Made by a program: the position numbers and the translations under genes
Shown here: in pieces, positions 35,962-45,915 of the stretch
How the letters are laid out: each line of letters starts with the position of its first letter
Position numbering within the stretch: the stretch's first letter is position 1
Assembly (NCBI RefSeq): GCF_900166665.1
Contig: NZ_LT800494.1
Span: 1,628,730-1,692,729, forward strand
Length of the DNA: 64,000 nucleotides
Source: Cytobacillus gottheilii
Lineage (GTDB): Bacteria > Bacillota > Bacilli > Bacillales > Cytobacillaceae
Direction: 5' to 3'
The notes under the pieces: generated by a model
What the model saw: the letters and a program-made list of their open reading frames with translations, nothing else
Databases searched by the model: none
What the model was told of the DNA's origin: nothing

Positions 35962-35968
35962 TGGCGAA
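35962..35968 (+). promoter_or_regulatory. Spo0A box 2 upstream of spoIIAA
   Basis: TGGCGAA matches TGNCGAA in the same orientation as box 1 and 31 bp from it, about three helical turns. Confidence 0.65.
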
Positions 35969-35991
35969 TGCACACTAGTTTTGTCTTCTTG

Positions 35992-36020
35992 AAGGATATC
36001 GGAATAGAAATATAGAAATT
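35992..36020 (+). promoter_or_regulatory. Sigma-H-like promoter of the spoIIA operon
   Basis: AAGGATAT (35992-35999), 14 bp, then AGAAATT (36014-36020) resembles the sigma-H pattern RNAGGAWWW / RNNGAAT. In B. subtilis spoIIA is transcribed by sigma-H with phosphorylated Spo0A. Confidence 0.6.
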
Positions 36021-36133
36021 GACTCACTAAAGGGTGATAAAGGAGCCTGCTTCATTGGAAAAAGCACTTCCTGCATCCGAATGCTGCTATTGGTCCTTTA
36101 GCAGCTTCATACCACATAAGGAGGCTATGAATA

Positions 36134-36484
36134 GTGAGTCTTAACATTAACTTGGAAGTGAAAAATGAAATTTTATGTATTCGATTAAGCGGGGAGCTTG
36201 ATCACCATTCTGCAGACGAACTGCGTGAGCAAGCTTCAGCCGCAATTGAGCAATTTCATATCCGTCATATCATTCTAAACCTCGAGCATCTATCATTTAT
36301 GGATAGTTCAGGGTTAGGAGTCATACTTGGAAGATACAAACAGATTAAACAAGTACATGGCGAAATGGTTGTTTGTGCCATCTCCCCTTCAGTGCAAAGG
36401 TTATTCGATATGTCCGGTTTATTTAAAATCATCCGTCTTGAACCGACAGAAGAATATGCATTGCAAAGATTGGGGGTTGCTTAA
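36134..36484 (+). CDS. spoIIAA: Anti-sigma F factor antagonist
   Basis: 116 aa, STAS domain. Ser58 in [10 protein letters not shown] is the site phosphorylated by SpoIIAB. In its unphosphorylated form it pulls SpoIIAB off sigma-F and starts the forespore programme. The start is GTG 36134 behind AAGGAGG. The next gene begins 2 bp after the stop, so the three-gene operon is tightly packed. Confidence 0.96.
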   Translation: MSLNINLEVKNEILCIRLSGELDHHSADELREQASAAIEQFHIRHIILNLEHLSFMDSSGLGVILGRYKQIKQVHGEMVVCAISPSVQRLFDMSGLFKIIRLEPTEEYALQRLGVA

Positions 36485-36486
36485 CA

Positions 36487-36927
36487 ATGAAAAATGAAAT
36501 GCACATTCAATTCAGTGCTTTAAGTCAAAACGAATCGTTTGCTCGAGTAACAGTTGCCGCGTTTATTGCTCAGCTTGATCCAACGATGGATGAGCTTACA
36601 GAAATTAAAACTGTTGTGTCAGAAGCAGTTACAAACTCCATTATTCATGGCTATGAAAACGACCCTAATGGGCTTGTATATATTTCTGTCACAATTGAAG
36701 ATGGTTTGGTAGATCTATCTATTCGAGACGAAGGTCTAGGTATATCAGACGTCGATGAAGCGAGACAGCCGCTTTATACAACCAAGCCAGAGCTTGAGCG
36801 GTCTGGCATGGGCTTTACGATTATGGAAAACTTTATGGATGAAATAGCGGTTGTATCACACCCAGGGGAAGGCACAGAAATCCGCTTAAAAAAGCATTTA
36901 TCAAATAGTAAAATGCTATGTAATTAA
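36487..36927 (+). CDS. spoIIAB: Anti-sigma F factor, serine kinase
   Basis: 146 aa, GHKL-type kinase. N-box Glu46 and Asn50 ([13 protein letters not shown]), then [11 protein letters not shown] and a glycine-rich ATP lid near [10 protein letters not shown]. It binds and silences sigma-F and phosphorylates SpoIIAA. It starts 2 bp after spoIIAA and ends 12 bp before sigF. Confidence 0.97.
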   Translation: MKNEMHIQFSALSQNESFARVTVAAFIAQLDPTMDELTEIKTVVSEAVTNSIIHGYENDPNGLVYISVTIEDGLVDLSIRDEGLGISDVDEARQPLYTTKPELERSGMGFTIMENFMDEIAVVSHPGEGTEIRLKKHLSNSKMLCN

Positions 36928-36939
36928 GGGAGTCTTGCT

Positions 36940-37698
36940 ATGGATGTGGAAGTAAAATCAGGTAAAGGCCAAACGTATTTAAAGGATCATGAGGTCAAGG
37001 AGTTAATTCAGCAAAGCCAGAGCGGTGATCAAAGTGCCCGGGATACAATTGTTCAGAAGAATATGAGGCTCGTCTGGTCTGTCGTGCAGCGTTTCTTAAA
37101 TCGGGGCTATGAACCTGATGATTTATTCCAAATCGGGTGCATTGGATTGCTTAAATCTGTTGATAAATTTGATTTGAGCTATGATGTAAAGTTTTCTACT
37201 TATGCTGTTCCTATGATTATTGGGGAAATTCAGCGGTTTATTCGTGATGATGGAACTGTGAAAGTTAGCCGATCCTTAAAAGAGCTCGGCAATAAAATTC
37301 GAAAAGCGAAAGATGAACTTTCTAAAACATTAGGACGAATCCCAACCGTATCTGAAATTTCAGAGTACCTGGATATTCCATCAGAAGACGTTATTCTTGC
37401 ACAAGAAGCAGGTAGAATGCCTTCCTCTATTCACGAAACAGTGTACGAAAATGATGGAGATCCAATTACACTGCTTGACCAAATAGATGATGGCAATGAA
37501 GGCAAATGGTTCGACAAAATTGCTCTAAAAGAAGCGATTAGAGAGTTGAATGAACGCGAAAGATTGATCGTGTATCTTCGTTATTATAAAGATCAGACTC
37601 AATCTGAAGTAGCAGAAAGACTCGGAATATCCCAAGTTCAAGTCTCCAGGCTGGAGAAAAAAATATTACAGCAAATGAAGGACCGTATGGATATGTAA
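36940..37698 (+). CDS. sigF: RNA polymerase sigma-F factor
   Basis: 252 aa sigma-70 family. Region 2 (NMRLVWSVVQRFLNRGYEPDDLFQIGCIGLLK) and region 4 (YKDQTQSEVAERLGISQVQVSRLEK) are complete. It is the first compartment-specific sigma factor in the forespore, held by SpoIIAB until septation. ATG behind AAGGGAG. Also known as spoIIAC. A terminator follows immediately. Confidence 0.97.
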   Translation: MDVEVKSGKGQTYLKDHEVKELIQQSQSGDQSARDTIVQKNMRLVWSVVQRFLNRGYEPDDLFQIGCIGLLKSVDKFDLSYDVKFSTYAVPMIIGEIQRFIRDDGTVKVSRSLKELGNKIRKAKDELSKTLGRIPTVSEISEYLDIPSEDVILAQEAGRMPSSIHETVYENDGDPITLLDQIDDGNEGKWFDKIALKEAIRELNERERLIVYLRYYKDQTQSEVAERLGISQVQVSRLEKKILQQMKDRMDM

Positions 37699-37715
37699 AT
37701 CCATACGGTTTTTTT
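37682..37715 (+). terminator. Terminator of the spoIIA operon
   Basis: A perfect 11-bp stem ACCGTATGGAT / ATCCATACGGT (37682-37692 with 37699-37709) overlaps the sigF stop and runs into T7. Confidence 0.92.
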
Positions 37716-37861
37716 GTACTTTGAATCAGCATGGAGTTTTGCGGATCTATCAAATTAACGGACGGCAAACATGATTAATTTTACACTGAAAAAAAACCAT
37801 AGGATATTTTCACAGTCGGATTTCGAAAATGTCAAATGGCAAAACATGAAATTATTGCCTT

Positions 37862-37891
37862 TCATGAAGTAAATATATGCAAGTCATACTA
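37862..37891 (+). promoter_or_regulatory. Sigma-G-type promoter of the spoVA operon
   Basis: TCATG (37862-37866), 18 bp, CATACTA (37885-37891) fits the sigma-G pattern KMATR / CATNMTA. spoVA is a sigma-G operon in B. subtilis. Confidence 0.65.
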
Positions 37892-37927
37892 TATGTAAGG
37901 AAATCACTACCGTGGGAAGTGAAGAGA

Positions 37928-38548
37928 GTGGAACACACAGTGTATATTCGTTTGCGCCATCGGCTTCAGGTCAGACCGAATACGGCAATCCATTTAGAGG
38001 ACATCGCACAAATTATTGCAGATGAAGAGTTTCTTCCCGTATTAAGCAGCTTGAAAATGCATCAGGTGATTGAAGAAGATAATAACATCATTATTATTGA
38101 CGTAATGAAGGTCATCAACCTTATAAAAAACAAATACCACATGCTTGAGATCCAAACAATAGGCCCTGCACAGGTCATTGTAGAAGTGGCCAGGAAAAAA
38201 AGAAAAACGTCAATGTCGTTATTTGTCTTAGTGTGGCTGCTATTGTTTTTTGGAGCTGCCCTAACAATCATGAATTTTCACGAGGATGTAAGTATGAGAG
38301 AAGTTCATTTGAAGATCTTCACTGTCATTACTGGGATAACAGACGAAAAGCCGCTTGTATTCCAAATTCCTTATTCAATTGGTCTTGGAGCAGGAATGAT
38401 CATCTTTTTTAATCATTTATTCAAAAAGCGCCTCAATGAAGAGCCAAGCCCGCTGGAAGTCGAGATGTTCAATTATCAGCTTGACTTAGATAACTATGTG
38501 GCTATGAATGAAAATAAGGAAAGCATGAAAAACATTGATGACAATTAA
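37928..38548 (+). CDS. spoVAA: Stage V sporulation protein AA
   Basis: 206 aa from GTG 37928, behind GGAAGTGA; the ATG at 37877 would lie upstream of the promoter -10. Soluble N-terminal half, then two membrane helices (MSLFVLVWLLLFFGAALTIM and the region after VFQIPYSIGLGAGMIIFF). It is part of the machinery that moves dipicolinic acid into the forespore and out at germination. It overlaps spoVAB by 11 bp. Confidence 0.92.
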   Translation: MEHTVYIRLRHRLQVRPNTAIHLEDIAQIIADEEFLPVLSSLKMHQVIEEDNNIIIIDVMKVINLIKNKYHMLEIQTIGPAQVIVEVARKKRKTSMSLFVLVWLLLFFGAALTIMNFHEDVSMREVHLKIFTVITGITDEKPLVFQIPYSIGLGAGMIIFFNHLFKKRLNEEPSPLEVEMFNYQLDLDNYVAMNENKESMKNIDDN

Positions 38549-38960
38549 AATTATCGCAGTGATGTTCATTGGGCTCGCCAGCGGATTGGCTGTTGGCGCT
38601 GGGTTTGTTGCTTTTTTGACGGTGCTTGGTATCATTCCCCGGCTAACTCAGCTCACTAAAACAATGAAAATGATCCATTATTACGAATGGTCAGTGGTGT
38701 TAGGGGTTTTCGCAGGTTCGGCTGCAACCCTTTGGGAGTTTAATTTCCAATTTCCATCATGGTTTTTAATCCCCCTCGGTGCATCATCAGGTGTTTTTGT
38801 AGGCATGCTTGCAGCAGCCTTAACAGAGGTGTTGAACGTGCTTCCGATTCTTGCGAAAAGAATTGGCATTGACGGGCAAATCGTGATTCTCCTGATGGCC
38901 CTTGTTTTTGGCAAAATCGCCGGCAGCCTCTATCAATGGATGTATTTTGTAGGAAAGTAG
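38538..38960 (+). CDS. spoVAB: Stage V sporulation protein AB
   Basis: 140 aa, four or so membrane helices with glycine-rich turns (MFIGLASGLAVGAGFVAFLTVLG). It works with SpoVAA in dipicolinic acid transport at the inner spore membrane. ATG 38538 directly follows a TTG that could serve as well. The next gene is spoVAEa; the expected spoVAC, spoVAD and spoVAEb do not follow. Confidence 0.9.
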   Translation: MTIKIIAVMFIGLASGLAVGAGFVAFLTVLGIIPRLTQLTKTMKMIHYYEWSVVLGVFAGSAATLWEFNFQFPSWFLIPLGASSGVFVGMLAAALTEVLNVLPILAKRIGIDGQIVILLMALVFGKIAGSLYQWMYFVGK

Positions 38961-39000
38961 GTAAAGGTTTGACTGACAATAGGAAGGATCGATTTGGCTT

Positions 39001-39585
39001 ATGAGTGAAAAAAGAAATGTCATTCTAATAACAGATGGAGATGTCTATGCCCGTAAGGCGGTTGAACTGGCTGCACAGGAAATTGGCTGCAGATGTATTA
39101 CTTCTTCACAAGGAAATCCGTCTGTATTGGACGGGCCTCAAATCGTTAAGCTCATTCATAAGGCGAAATGTGATCCTGTGCTTGTCATGTTTGATGATAG
39201 CGGATTTGTTGGTGAAGGGGCAGGGGAAAATGCAATGAAATATGTTGCTCACCATGAAAGCATCCATGTATTAGGTGCCATTGCCGTCGCATCAAAAACA
39301 AGGCATGAAGAATGGACACATGTAGATGTCTGTATTGATCGTTTCGGTGAACTCACACACTATGGTGTAGATAAATATGGCATACCTGAAATGGAGGAAG
39401 GCAGAATTACAGGAGATACTGTTTATTGTTTAGATGAATTGGATCTGCCTATAATCGTTGGCATTGGAGATATTGGGAAAATGGGAAAAATGGATCATTT
39501 TACAGTGGGATCGCCCATTACCATTAAAGCGATAAAGCTTATACTGGAAAGGAGCGGAATGTATGACAGCAGCAAAGAAGGATGA
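39001..39585 (+). CDS. spoVAEA: Stage V sporulation protein AE, soluble subunit (SpoVAEa)
   Basis: 194 aa, soluble, a Rossmann-like pattern ([39 protein letters not shown]). In the usual operon it lies between spoVAEb and spoVAF. Here it comes 40 bp after spoVAB. ATG 39001 with AGGAAGGA 12 bp upstream. Its 3' end overlaps spoVAF by 23 bp. Function within the dipicolinic acid system is accessory. Confidence 0.92.
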   Translation: MSEKRNVILITDGDVYARKAVELAAQEIGCRCITSSQGNPSVLDGPQIVKLIHKAKCDPVLVMFDDSGFVGEGAGENAMKYVAHHESIHVLGAIAVASKTRHEEWTHVDVCIDRFGELTHYGVDKYGIPEMEEGRITGDTVYCLDELDLPIIVGIGDIGKMGKMDHFTVGSPITIKAIKLILERSGMYDSSKEG

Positions 39586-41044
39586 AATGAAGGCCATTCC
39601 TTTATCGGTAAATGAAATTGAAACATATATGAAAAAGAGAGTTGGTCTTGGTGAGAGCTTTGATCTAGGGGTCCGAAAATTAAAGGTTCTGCGAAAAGAT
39701 GTACATTTTTACTATGTTAACGGGCTTACAGACACACAATTCATTATTGAAATTGTCGAAGAGCTAGTGGCCATTAATGATCATGAGAAGCTATCGTCCA
39801 ACTTATTTAGCATCATTGAAAACCGCCTTGTCCATCAATCTGTTAATAAAATTAAAACACTTGATGAACTAGTTGATCAAGTTCTTTCCGGTCTCATTGT
39901 AGTAGTGATGGAAGGCGAAGACACAGCGCTTGTCGTCGATGTCAGAAGTTATCCTGGCCGTACACCGCAGGAACCAGATACCGAAAAGGTGGTTCGCGGT
40001 TCGAGGGATGGATATGTAGAAAATATTATTATTAATACAGCTTTAACAAGAAGAAGAATTCGAGATGAGCGGCTTCGTTTTGAGATACTTAAAGTAGGTG
40101 AACGATCAAAAACGGACGTAGCGATCGGATATATAAAAGATGTAGCAGATCAGGAACTAGTTGACATTATTAGAAAAGAAATTGAAGCAATAGACATTGA
40201 TGGAATTACAATGGCAGATAAAACAATTGAAGAATTCTTATTAAAGCAAGGTTATAATCCATTCCCACTGGTCCGGTATACAGAACGTGCGGATGTATCT
40301 GCAACTCATTTGCTGGAAGGGCATGTTGTTATTTTTGTTGATACTTCACCAAGTGTGATCATTACGCCGACGACCTTTTTTCATCATCTCCAGCATGCTG
40401 AAGAGTATAGGCAATCTCCAGCAGTGGGGACGTTCGTCAAATGGATTCGTTTTTTAGGACTTCTATCCTCTCTTTTCTTATTGCCGCTCTGGTTCTTATT
40501 CGTTTTAGAACCTTCTCTTTTGCCTGAAGCGATTGCTTTTATAGGACCAAATGAGAAAACAAATATACCTGTCATTATTCAGCTGTTTATAGCAGATATC
40601 GGAATTGAGTTTTTAAGGATCGCGGCAATTCATACTCCGACACCTCTGTCCACAGCCATGGGTTTAATTGCAGCCGTTTTAATTGGCCAGATTGCCATTG
40701 ATGTCGGATTATTTGTTCCGGAAGTTATTCTATACGTGGCATTAGCAGCGATTGGCACATTCGCAACACCGAGTTATGAGTTGAGTATTGCAAATAAGTT
40801 AGCCAGGCTGGGGATTCTAGTGCTCGTTGCCATTTTCCACACACCAGGATTAATCGTAGGAACGACTGCCTTTATCATTTGGCTTGCAAGTATTAAATCA
40901 TTAAGTGTTCCATACTTATGGCCATTTATCCCATTTAATCCTGGTGCGTTTGTTCATATCCTAATACGAAGAGCAGTACCAGGTTCTAAAATTAGACCGA
41001 GTATTGTGCATGCCAAAAATCGTTATAAGCAGCCTATTAAATAG
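39563..41044 (+). CDS. spoVAF: Stage V sporulation protein AF
   Basis: 493 aa, GerA-family membrane protein: a ~270-residue soluble N-terminal domain, then five or so membrane helices (from about residue 290) with the GerA-like PTPLSTAMG and [15 protein letters not shown] blocks. It modulates germination with germinant receptors. ATG 39563 behind AAAGGAGCGG, inside the end of spoVAEa. Last gene of the operon; lysA follows after 226 bp. Confidence 0.93.
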   Translation: MTAAKKDEMKAIPLSVNEIETYMKKRVGLGESFDLGVRKLKVLRKDVHFYYVNGLTDTQFIIEIVEELVAINDHEKLSSNLFSIIENRLVHQSVNKIKTLDELVDQVLSGLIVVVMEGEDTALVVDVRSYPGRTPQEPDTEKVVRGSRDGYVENIIINTALTRRRIRDERLRFEILKVGERSKTDVAIGYIKDVADQELVDIIRKEIEAIDIDGITMADKTIEEFLLKQGYNPFPLVRYTERADVSATHLLEGHVVIFVDTSPSVIITPTTFFHHLQHAEEYRQSPAVGTFVKWIRFLGLLSSLFLLPLWFLFVLEPSLLPEAIAFIGPNEKTNIPVIIQLFIADIGIEFLRIAAIHTPTPLSTAMGLIAAVLIGQIAIDVGLFVPEVILYVALAAIGTFATPSYELSIANKLARLGILVLVAIFHTPGLIVGTTAFIIWLASIKSLSVPYLWPFIPFNPGAFVHILIRRAVPGSKIRPSIVHAKNRYKQPIK

Positions 41045-41270
41045 TCCTCCACCCAAGCTCCGTTGCGGGAATGATTGAATTGTGTTAAAGTATTTTCAAC
41101 TGAATAAAGCATTAAAGGATACAGAATATTTATTTTGCTTATAAAGGCGGCAAGCCCTAGTGCGCATTGGATTTCCTTAAAATCATCCAACCTTTAATCA
41201 GAACAGATGAGGATGTTTTGCCGGGACCTGAGTGCAGTGCTTGCGCTTTTCTTTTGGGGGTAATGGGTGA

Positions 41271-42590
41271 ATGTATTTTAATGGCACAGCACAAGTAAAT
41301 GAAAAAGGACATTTGCAAATTGGCGGAGTCGATACACTTGACTTAGTGAGCCAATTTGGAACGCCGCTTTATGTATACGATGTAGCACTGATTAGGGATC
41401 GTGCAAGAGGATTTAAAGAGACATTTGAAAAATTAGGCATTAAAGCACAAGTGGCATATGCAAGTAAAGCCTTCTCTACCATTGCGATGGTTCAGCTTGT
41501 AGAAGAAGAGGGATTATCACTTGATGTTGTTTCAGCAGGTGAACTGTATACAGCACTGGCTGCAGACTTTCCAGTGGAACGCATCCACTTTCATGGCAAT
41601 AATAAAAGCCGAGAAGAGCTGGAAATGGCTCTAGAACATCAGATCGGCTGTATTGTTGTTGATAATTTCTATGAACTCCAATTGTTAGAACGTATTTGCA
41701 AGGAGAAGAATCAAAAAGCGAACATCTTACTGAGGGTAACTCCTGGCATTGAAGCACATACGCATGATTATATATTGACAGGGCAGGAAGATTCGAAGTT
41801 TGGTTTTGATCTGCAAAATGGACAAGCAGAAGCAGCATTGCAAAGTGCTATAAAGTCTCAATCTTTTGAAGTGCTTGGCATCCATTGTCATATCGGTTCA
41901 CAAATATTTGAAACAACCGGCTTTATTTTAGCTGCACAGAAAATCTTTGAGAAACTCAATGACTGGAAACAGCGCTTATCATTCGAACCTGCTGTATTAA
42001 ATTTAGGCGGCGGTTTTGGCATACGCTATACAAGCGAGGACGAGCCGATTGCTGCCTCACAATATGTGGAAGATATTATTACAGAGGTTAAGAATCTCGC
42101 ACTTCAGCATGAAATGAAAATGCCTGAGATTTGGATTGAACCAGGCCGTTCATTAGTTGGGGATGCAGGTACAACTCTTTATAAAATTGGCTCACGTAAA
42201 GAAGTTCCAGATGTAAGGAAATATTTAGCGGTTGATGGTGGGATGAGTGATAATATTCGCCCGGCCCTTTATCAGGCAAAATATGAAGCGGTCCTTGCAG
42301 GGAGGCCACTGGAAAAAGCAAATGAGGTTGTTTCAATTGCGGGAAAATGCTGTGAATCCGGAGATATGCTAATTTGGGATTTACCATTGCCGGAAACCGA
42401 TGAAAATGATGTGCTTGCTGTTTTTTGTACAGGTGCGTACGGTTATTCCATGGCTAACAACTATAACCGCCTGCCGCGTCCGCCGGTTGTATTTGTAGAG
42501 AACGGAGAAGCACAGCTTGTTGTACGCCGTGAAACATTAGAAGACCTAATCCGTTTAGACTTATCCATTCAAACAAAGATCCAGAGTTAA
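41271..42590 (+). CDS. lysA: Diaminopimelate decarboxylase
   Basis: It makes lysine from meso-diaminopimelate. 439 aa, PLP enzyme of fold type III: the PLP lysine in VAYASKAFSTIAM, glycine loop LGGGFGIRY, and the active Cys region GKCCESGD with CTGAYGYSMANNYNRLPRP. ATG behind GGGGGTAATGGGTG. The 226-bp leader can fold a long-range stem GCAAGC (41150-41155) with GCTTGC (41239-41244) followed by TTTTCTTTT, a possible attenuator. It stands after spoVAF as in B. subtilis. Confidence 0.96.
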   Translation: MYFNGTAQVNEKGHLQIGGVDTLDLVSQFGTPLYVYDVALIRDRARGFKETFEKLGIKAQVAYASKAFSTIAMVQLVEEEGLSLDVVSAGELYTALAADFPVERIHFHGNNKSREELEMALEHQIGCIVVDNFYELQLLERICKEKNQKANILLRVTPGIEAHTHDYILTGQEDSKFGFDLQNGQAEAALQSAIKSQSFEVLGIHCHIGSQIFETTGFILAAQKIFEKLNDWKQRLSFEPAVLNLGGGFGIRYTSEDEPIAASQYVEDIITEVKNLALQHEMKMPEIWIEPGRSLVGDAGTTLYKIGSRKEVPDVRKYLAVDGGMSDNIRPALYQAKYEAVLAGRPLEKANEVVSIAGKCCESGDMLIWDLPLPETDENDVLAVFCTGAYGYSMANNYNRLPRPPVVFVENGEAQLVVRRETLEDLIRLDLSIQTKIQS

Positions 42591-42681
42591 ACTACGTGTA
42601 ACTGCGCAATTAGCATACGACACATGGGCTGCATGCTATGATAAAAAAGGATCATAGATTGCGGTAATAGATTTAATTCAT

Positions 42682-42708
42682 AAAGGCTGCCAATATGGGC
42701 AGCTTTTG
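42682..42708 (+). terminator. Terminator of lysA
   Basis: GCTGCC (42686-42691) pairs with GGCAGC (42698-42703), flanked by A3 and T4. Weak but well placed. Confidence 0.6.
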
Positions 42709-42823
42709 CTGTTTATGAATGATGCAGCCACCTGGTCAAAAAGCACATGGAAATATTCGACCAGATGGTGTACAATGAATCATAGTTTCCATTCACTACA
42801 GATTTTTCAGGAGCAGGGTGTAT

Positions 42824-42916
42824 ATGAAAAAAAGCAACTGGGTTCTTTTTATGATCATTTTGATGTTAGGTCTGCTTTGGGGTTTATATTATTGGTTTTT
42901 TATCGCCCTTGGCTAA
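42824..42916 (+). CDS. 30-residue single-helix membrane peptide
   Basis: ATG 42824 stands 5 bp after a rich site (AGGAGCAGGGTG) and reads MKKSNWVLFMI, one continuous hydrophobic helix with four Trp, ending FFIALG. The signal-like N-terminus with two Lys suggests insertion with a short cytoplasmic head. TACAAT 50 bp upstream may be a -10 box. It lies in the position where B. subtilis has ppiB. Family unknown. Confidence 0.65.
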   Translation: MKKSNWVLFMIILMLGLLWGLYYWFFIALG

Positions 42917-43095
42917 ATAGGCCCGTCTAATGAAAAAAGAGTGCACAAGAAACATTCAGACGATCTTACATATAATGGTGCAAACAGTTTATAATGCTGT
43001 TCAGATGGGGAAAATAGTATAATGGGTTTCATCCTAGTACGTATAATGCGTTCTCCACTTGACTGATCAAGCCCGACTTTAATCAAATTTAATGA

Positions 43096-43484
<389 letters not shown>

Positions 43485-43535
43485 TATATATTGTTTTAAT
43501 AAATCCGCTCTTCAGAAGATTGGAGAAAACAGATA

Positions 43536-44048
43536 TCAGCGATTTTTTTGCATTGCAGCAAGTCTCTCTGCAATAACACCGCTGCGGTCTCTTCTAGAGT
43601 GGCGGTGAATTAAATCCTCATTTGCAATATCACTTACACAGCACCACTTTAAACCTAATGCAGAACACGTCTCCATTGCTCTTTCAAGAAGAACTGGATC
43701 TTCTATAGGCATATTATAGCTTTTATACGGCTTCCTGTTTACAATCTCAGTATACTTCTTCTGGAGATCTGCAAGAAAGGTATTAGCATGAAGACCAAGG
43801 TTATTTATAGATTCTTTCCTATTATAAAAAATCTTAAGCGCTTTTAGTAAGGTTCTTTCCGCTCCTCGGTAATTTAAGCGGCGATGATGATAACAGGAGA
43901 CAGCAAACAAAATAAACCCCACCCATATAGAGTTTTTGTGATACTCCTCGGTTTGTTTCCAATATTCCTCTAAAATCTCATGACATTCGAAATAGTCTCG
44001 ATCTCCATGAAAGTGAACAATAAACTTTATATATTCGAGTGGATACAT
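43536..44048 (-). CDS. ypuF: DUF309 family protein (YpuF)
   Basis: 170 aa from ATG 44048, behind AAGGAGTGA; an ATG 36 bp upstream has no such site. All-helical, with the DUF309 signature FHGDRDYFECHEILEEYWK and the second helix pair around CYHHRRLNYRGAERTLLKA. Function unknown; it may bind a metal or a small ligand through its His/Glu cluster. It is encoded opposite to scpA, which starts 309 bp away. Confidence 0.88.
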   Translation of the reverse strand: MYPLEYIKFIVHFHGDRDYFECHEILEEYWKQTEEYHKNSIWVGFILFAVSCYHHRRLNYRGAERTLLKALKIFYNRKESINNLGLHANTFLADLQKKYTEIVNRKPYKSYNMPIEDPVLLERAMETCSALGLKWCCVSDIANEDLIHRHSRRDRSGVIAERLAAMQKNR

Positions 44049-44356
44049 CTTTTCACTCCTTATTAATACTGTAGGTCTGCTCAAAAACGTGATTACATAT
44101 TATTTGAACTATTTTATCATAAAAATACAAATACATGCCTAATTTTAGCATTGGATAAAGGCTATGAATCATTTATACTTATTAAGAAAATCTGTTTTCA
44201 GTTCTTAGCTTCTGCAGCGATAACGGTTGCGATACATATTCGCTCAGTAGTTTGAAGAGATAAATATACCCATTGGCACACGCATATGGCATAATGGATA
44301 TTCATGCAAAAATAATTTGATTTTCGATTCTGGAAGAAATTTTGGTGGTACAAATG

Positions 44357-45124
44357 ATGCAATATAATGTAAAAATAGATGCTTTTGAAGGCCCTTTGGA
44401 CTTACTGCTCCATTTAATCAATCGATTGGAAATTGATATATATGATATTCCGGTGTCAAAGATAACGGAACAATATTTATTATATATTCACACAATGAAG
44501 GAACTGCAGCTTGATGTGGCCAGTGAATATTTAGTAATGGCTGCGACACTGCTGGCGATTAAGAGCAAAATGCTCCTGCCAAAACATGAAGAAGATGAGC
44601 TTGAGGACGAATTCGGGCTGGAAATGGAAGAAGATCCGCGGGATGAACTCGTTGAAAGATTAATAGAATATAAAAAGTATAAAGAAGCTGCTGAAGAGTT
44701 AAAAGAGATGGAGCAGGAAAGAGGCATGATCTACACAAAGCCTCCGAGTGACCTGGCTGTATATGCAGAAAGCGAGCAGAATGATTTAAAAGATTTAAAC
44801 GTCTCCTTGTATGATATGCTTGGTGCATTTCAAAAACTGCTGCGCAGAAAAAAACTGCAGAAACCGCTTTCGACAAAGATTACGCGTCAGGAAATACCCA
44901 TTGAAACAAGAATGGAAGAAATCGTTACATTCATTAAAAAATCGCATGGCCGTACAACCTTCTATAGCTTATTCCCAAAAGAGGACAAGGAGCATCTGGT
45001 CGTTACTTTCTTAGCAGTACTCGAGCTAATGAAAAGGCAAGAGATTGCTGTGAGTCAAGTGGGAAATTTTTCTGAAATTTATATAGAAGCAACGGAAGGA
45101 GTAGCAGTAAATGGAATTAATTAA
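44357..45124 (+). CDS. scpA: Segregation and condensation protein A
   Basis: 255 aa, kleisin of the bacterial SMC condensin. N-terminal domain [23 protein letters not shown] binds the SMC neck, an acidic central region binds ScpB, and the C-terminal winged helix binds the SMC head. Of two adjacent ATG codons, 44357 has the better spacing from GGTGGT. It overlaps scpB by 14 bp. Confidence 0.95.
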   Translation: MQYNVKIDAFEGPLDLLLHLINRLEIDIYDIPVSKITEQYLLYIHTMKELQLDVASEYLVMAATLLAIKSKMLLPKHEEDELEDEFGLEMEEDPRDELVERLIEYKKYKEAAEELKEMEQERGMIYTKPPSDLAVYAESEQNDLKDLNVSLYDMLGAFQKLLRRKKLQKPLSTKITRQEIPIETRMEEIVTFIKKSHGRTTFYSLFPKEDKEHLVVTFLAVLELMKRQEIAVSQVGNFSEIYIEATEGVAVNGIN

Positions 45125-45698
45125 TTGGGGTGGCATCTTAGAAAGTCTTCTTTTCGCTGCAGGTGATGAAGGTTTATCCATCAAGCAAATTATGAATGTG
45201 CTTGAGATTGATGAATTGCAGGCGATTGATATCGTTGAAAATCTCAAACATGAATATGATCAGAATAGTTCAAGGGGCATCATGCTAATTGAAATGGCAG
45301 GAACGTTTCAGCTTGCAACAAAAAAGGAAAATGCAGTGTATCTAAAGAAATTAGTAGAGTCTCCTTCAACAGCCTCTCTCTCTCAGGCTGCTTTAGAAAC
45401 TTTAGCGATTATTGCGTACAAACAGCCTATAACAAGAGCTGAAATTGAAGAGATTCGAGGAGTTAAAACAGAACGTCCCCTGCAAACACTTACCTCTAAA
45501 GCATTAATTAGAGAGGTCGGCAGAGCTGAAGGAACCGGACGTGCCTATTTATATGGAACAACGAAAGAGTTCTTAGATTATTTTGGATTAAATCATATCG
45601 AGGAGCTTCCGCAGCTGCCAGATCATACAGAAGATGAGACAATATTAGATGATGCAGATTTATTTTTTGAGAAGTTCCAGGAAACAATCGATAATTGA
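45111..45698 (+). CDS. scpB: Segregation and condensation protein B
   Basis: 195 aa, two winged-helix domains: [17 protein letters not shown] and [25 protein letters not shown]. It dimerises and binds the ScpA linker in the SMC complex that compacts and separates chromosomes. ATG behind GAAGGAGTAGC inside scpA, so the two are coupled. Confidence 0.95.
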   Translation: MELINWGGILESLLFAAGDEGLSIKQIMNVLEIDELQAIDIVENLKHEYDQNSSRGIMLIEMAGTFQLATKKENAVYLKKLVESPSTASLSQAALETLAIIAYKQPITRAEIEEIRGVKTERPLQTLTSKALIREVGRAEGTGRAYLYGTTKEFLDYFGLNHIEELPQLPDHTEDETILDDADLFFEKFQETIDN

Positions 45699-45915
45699 TT
45701 TTTCTGAAACATTTAAAGCTTGTTTGTGGTAAAATTAAATAGAATGTTGGATCCTTCAGAGTGAGATTAGGAGGGACGATTCTAACTTCAATAAAGGACG
45801 AGCATGAAAATCTCATCACGAAATTGTTCAGGACAATCACCTGTCCAAAAAATGAAATTGGTCATAAGCTATTATAAAAAGATTACTGCTGTTTTATTAA
45901 CTGGAGGTGTAAGTA

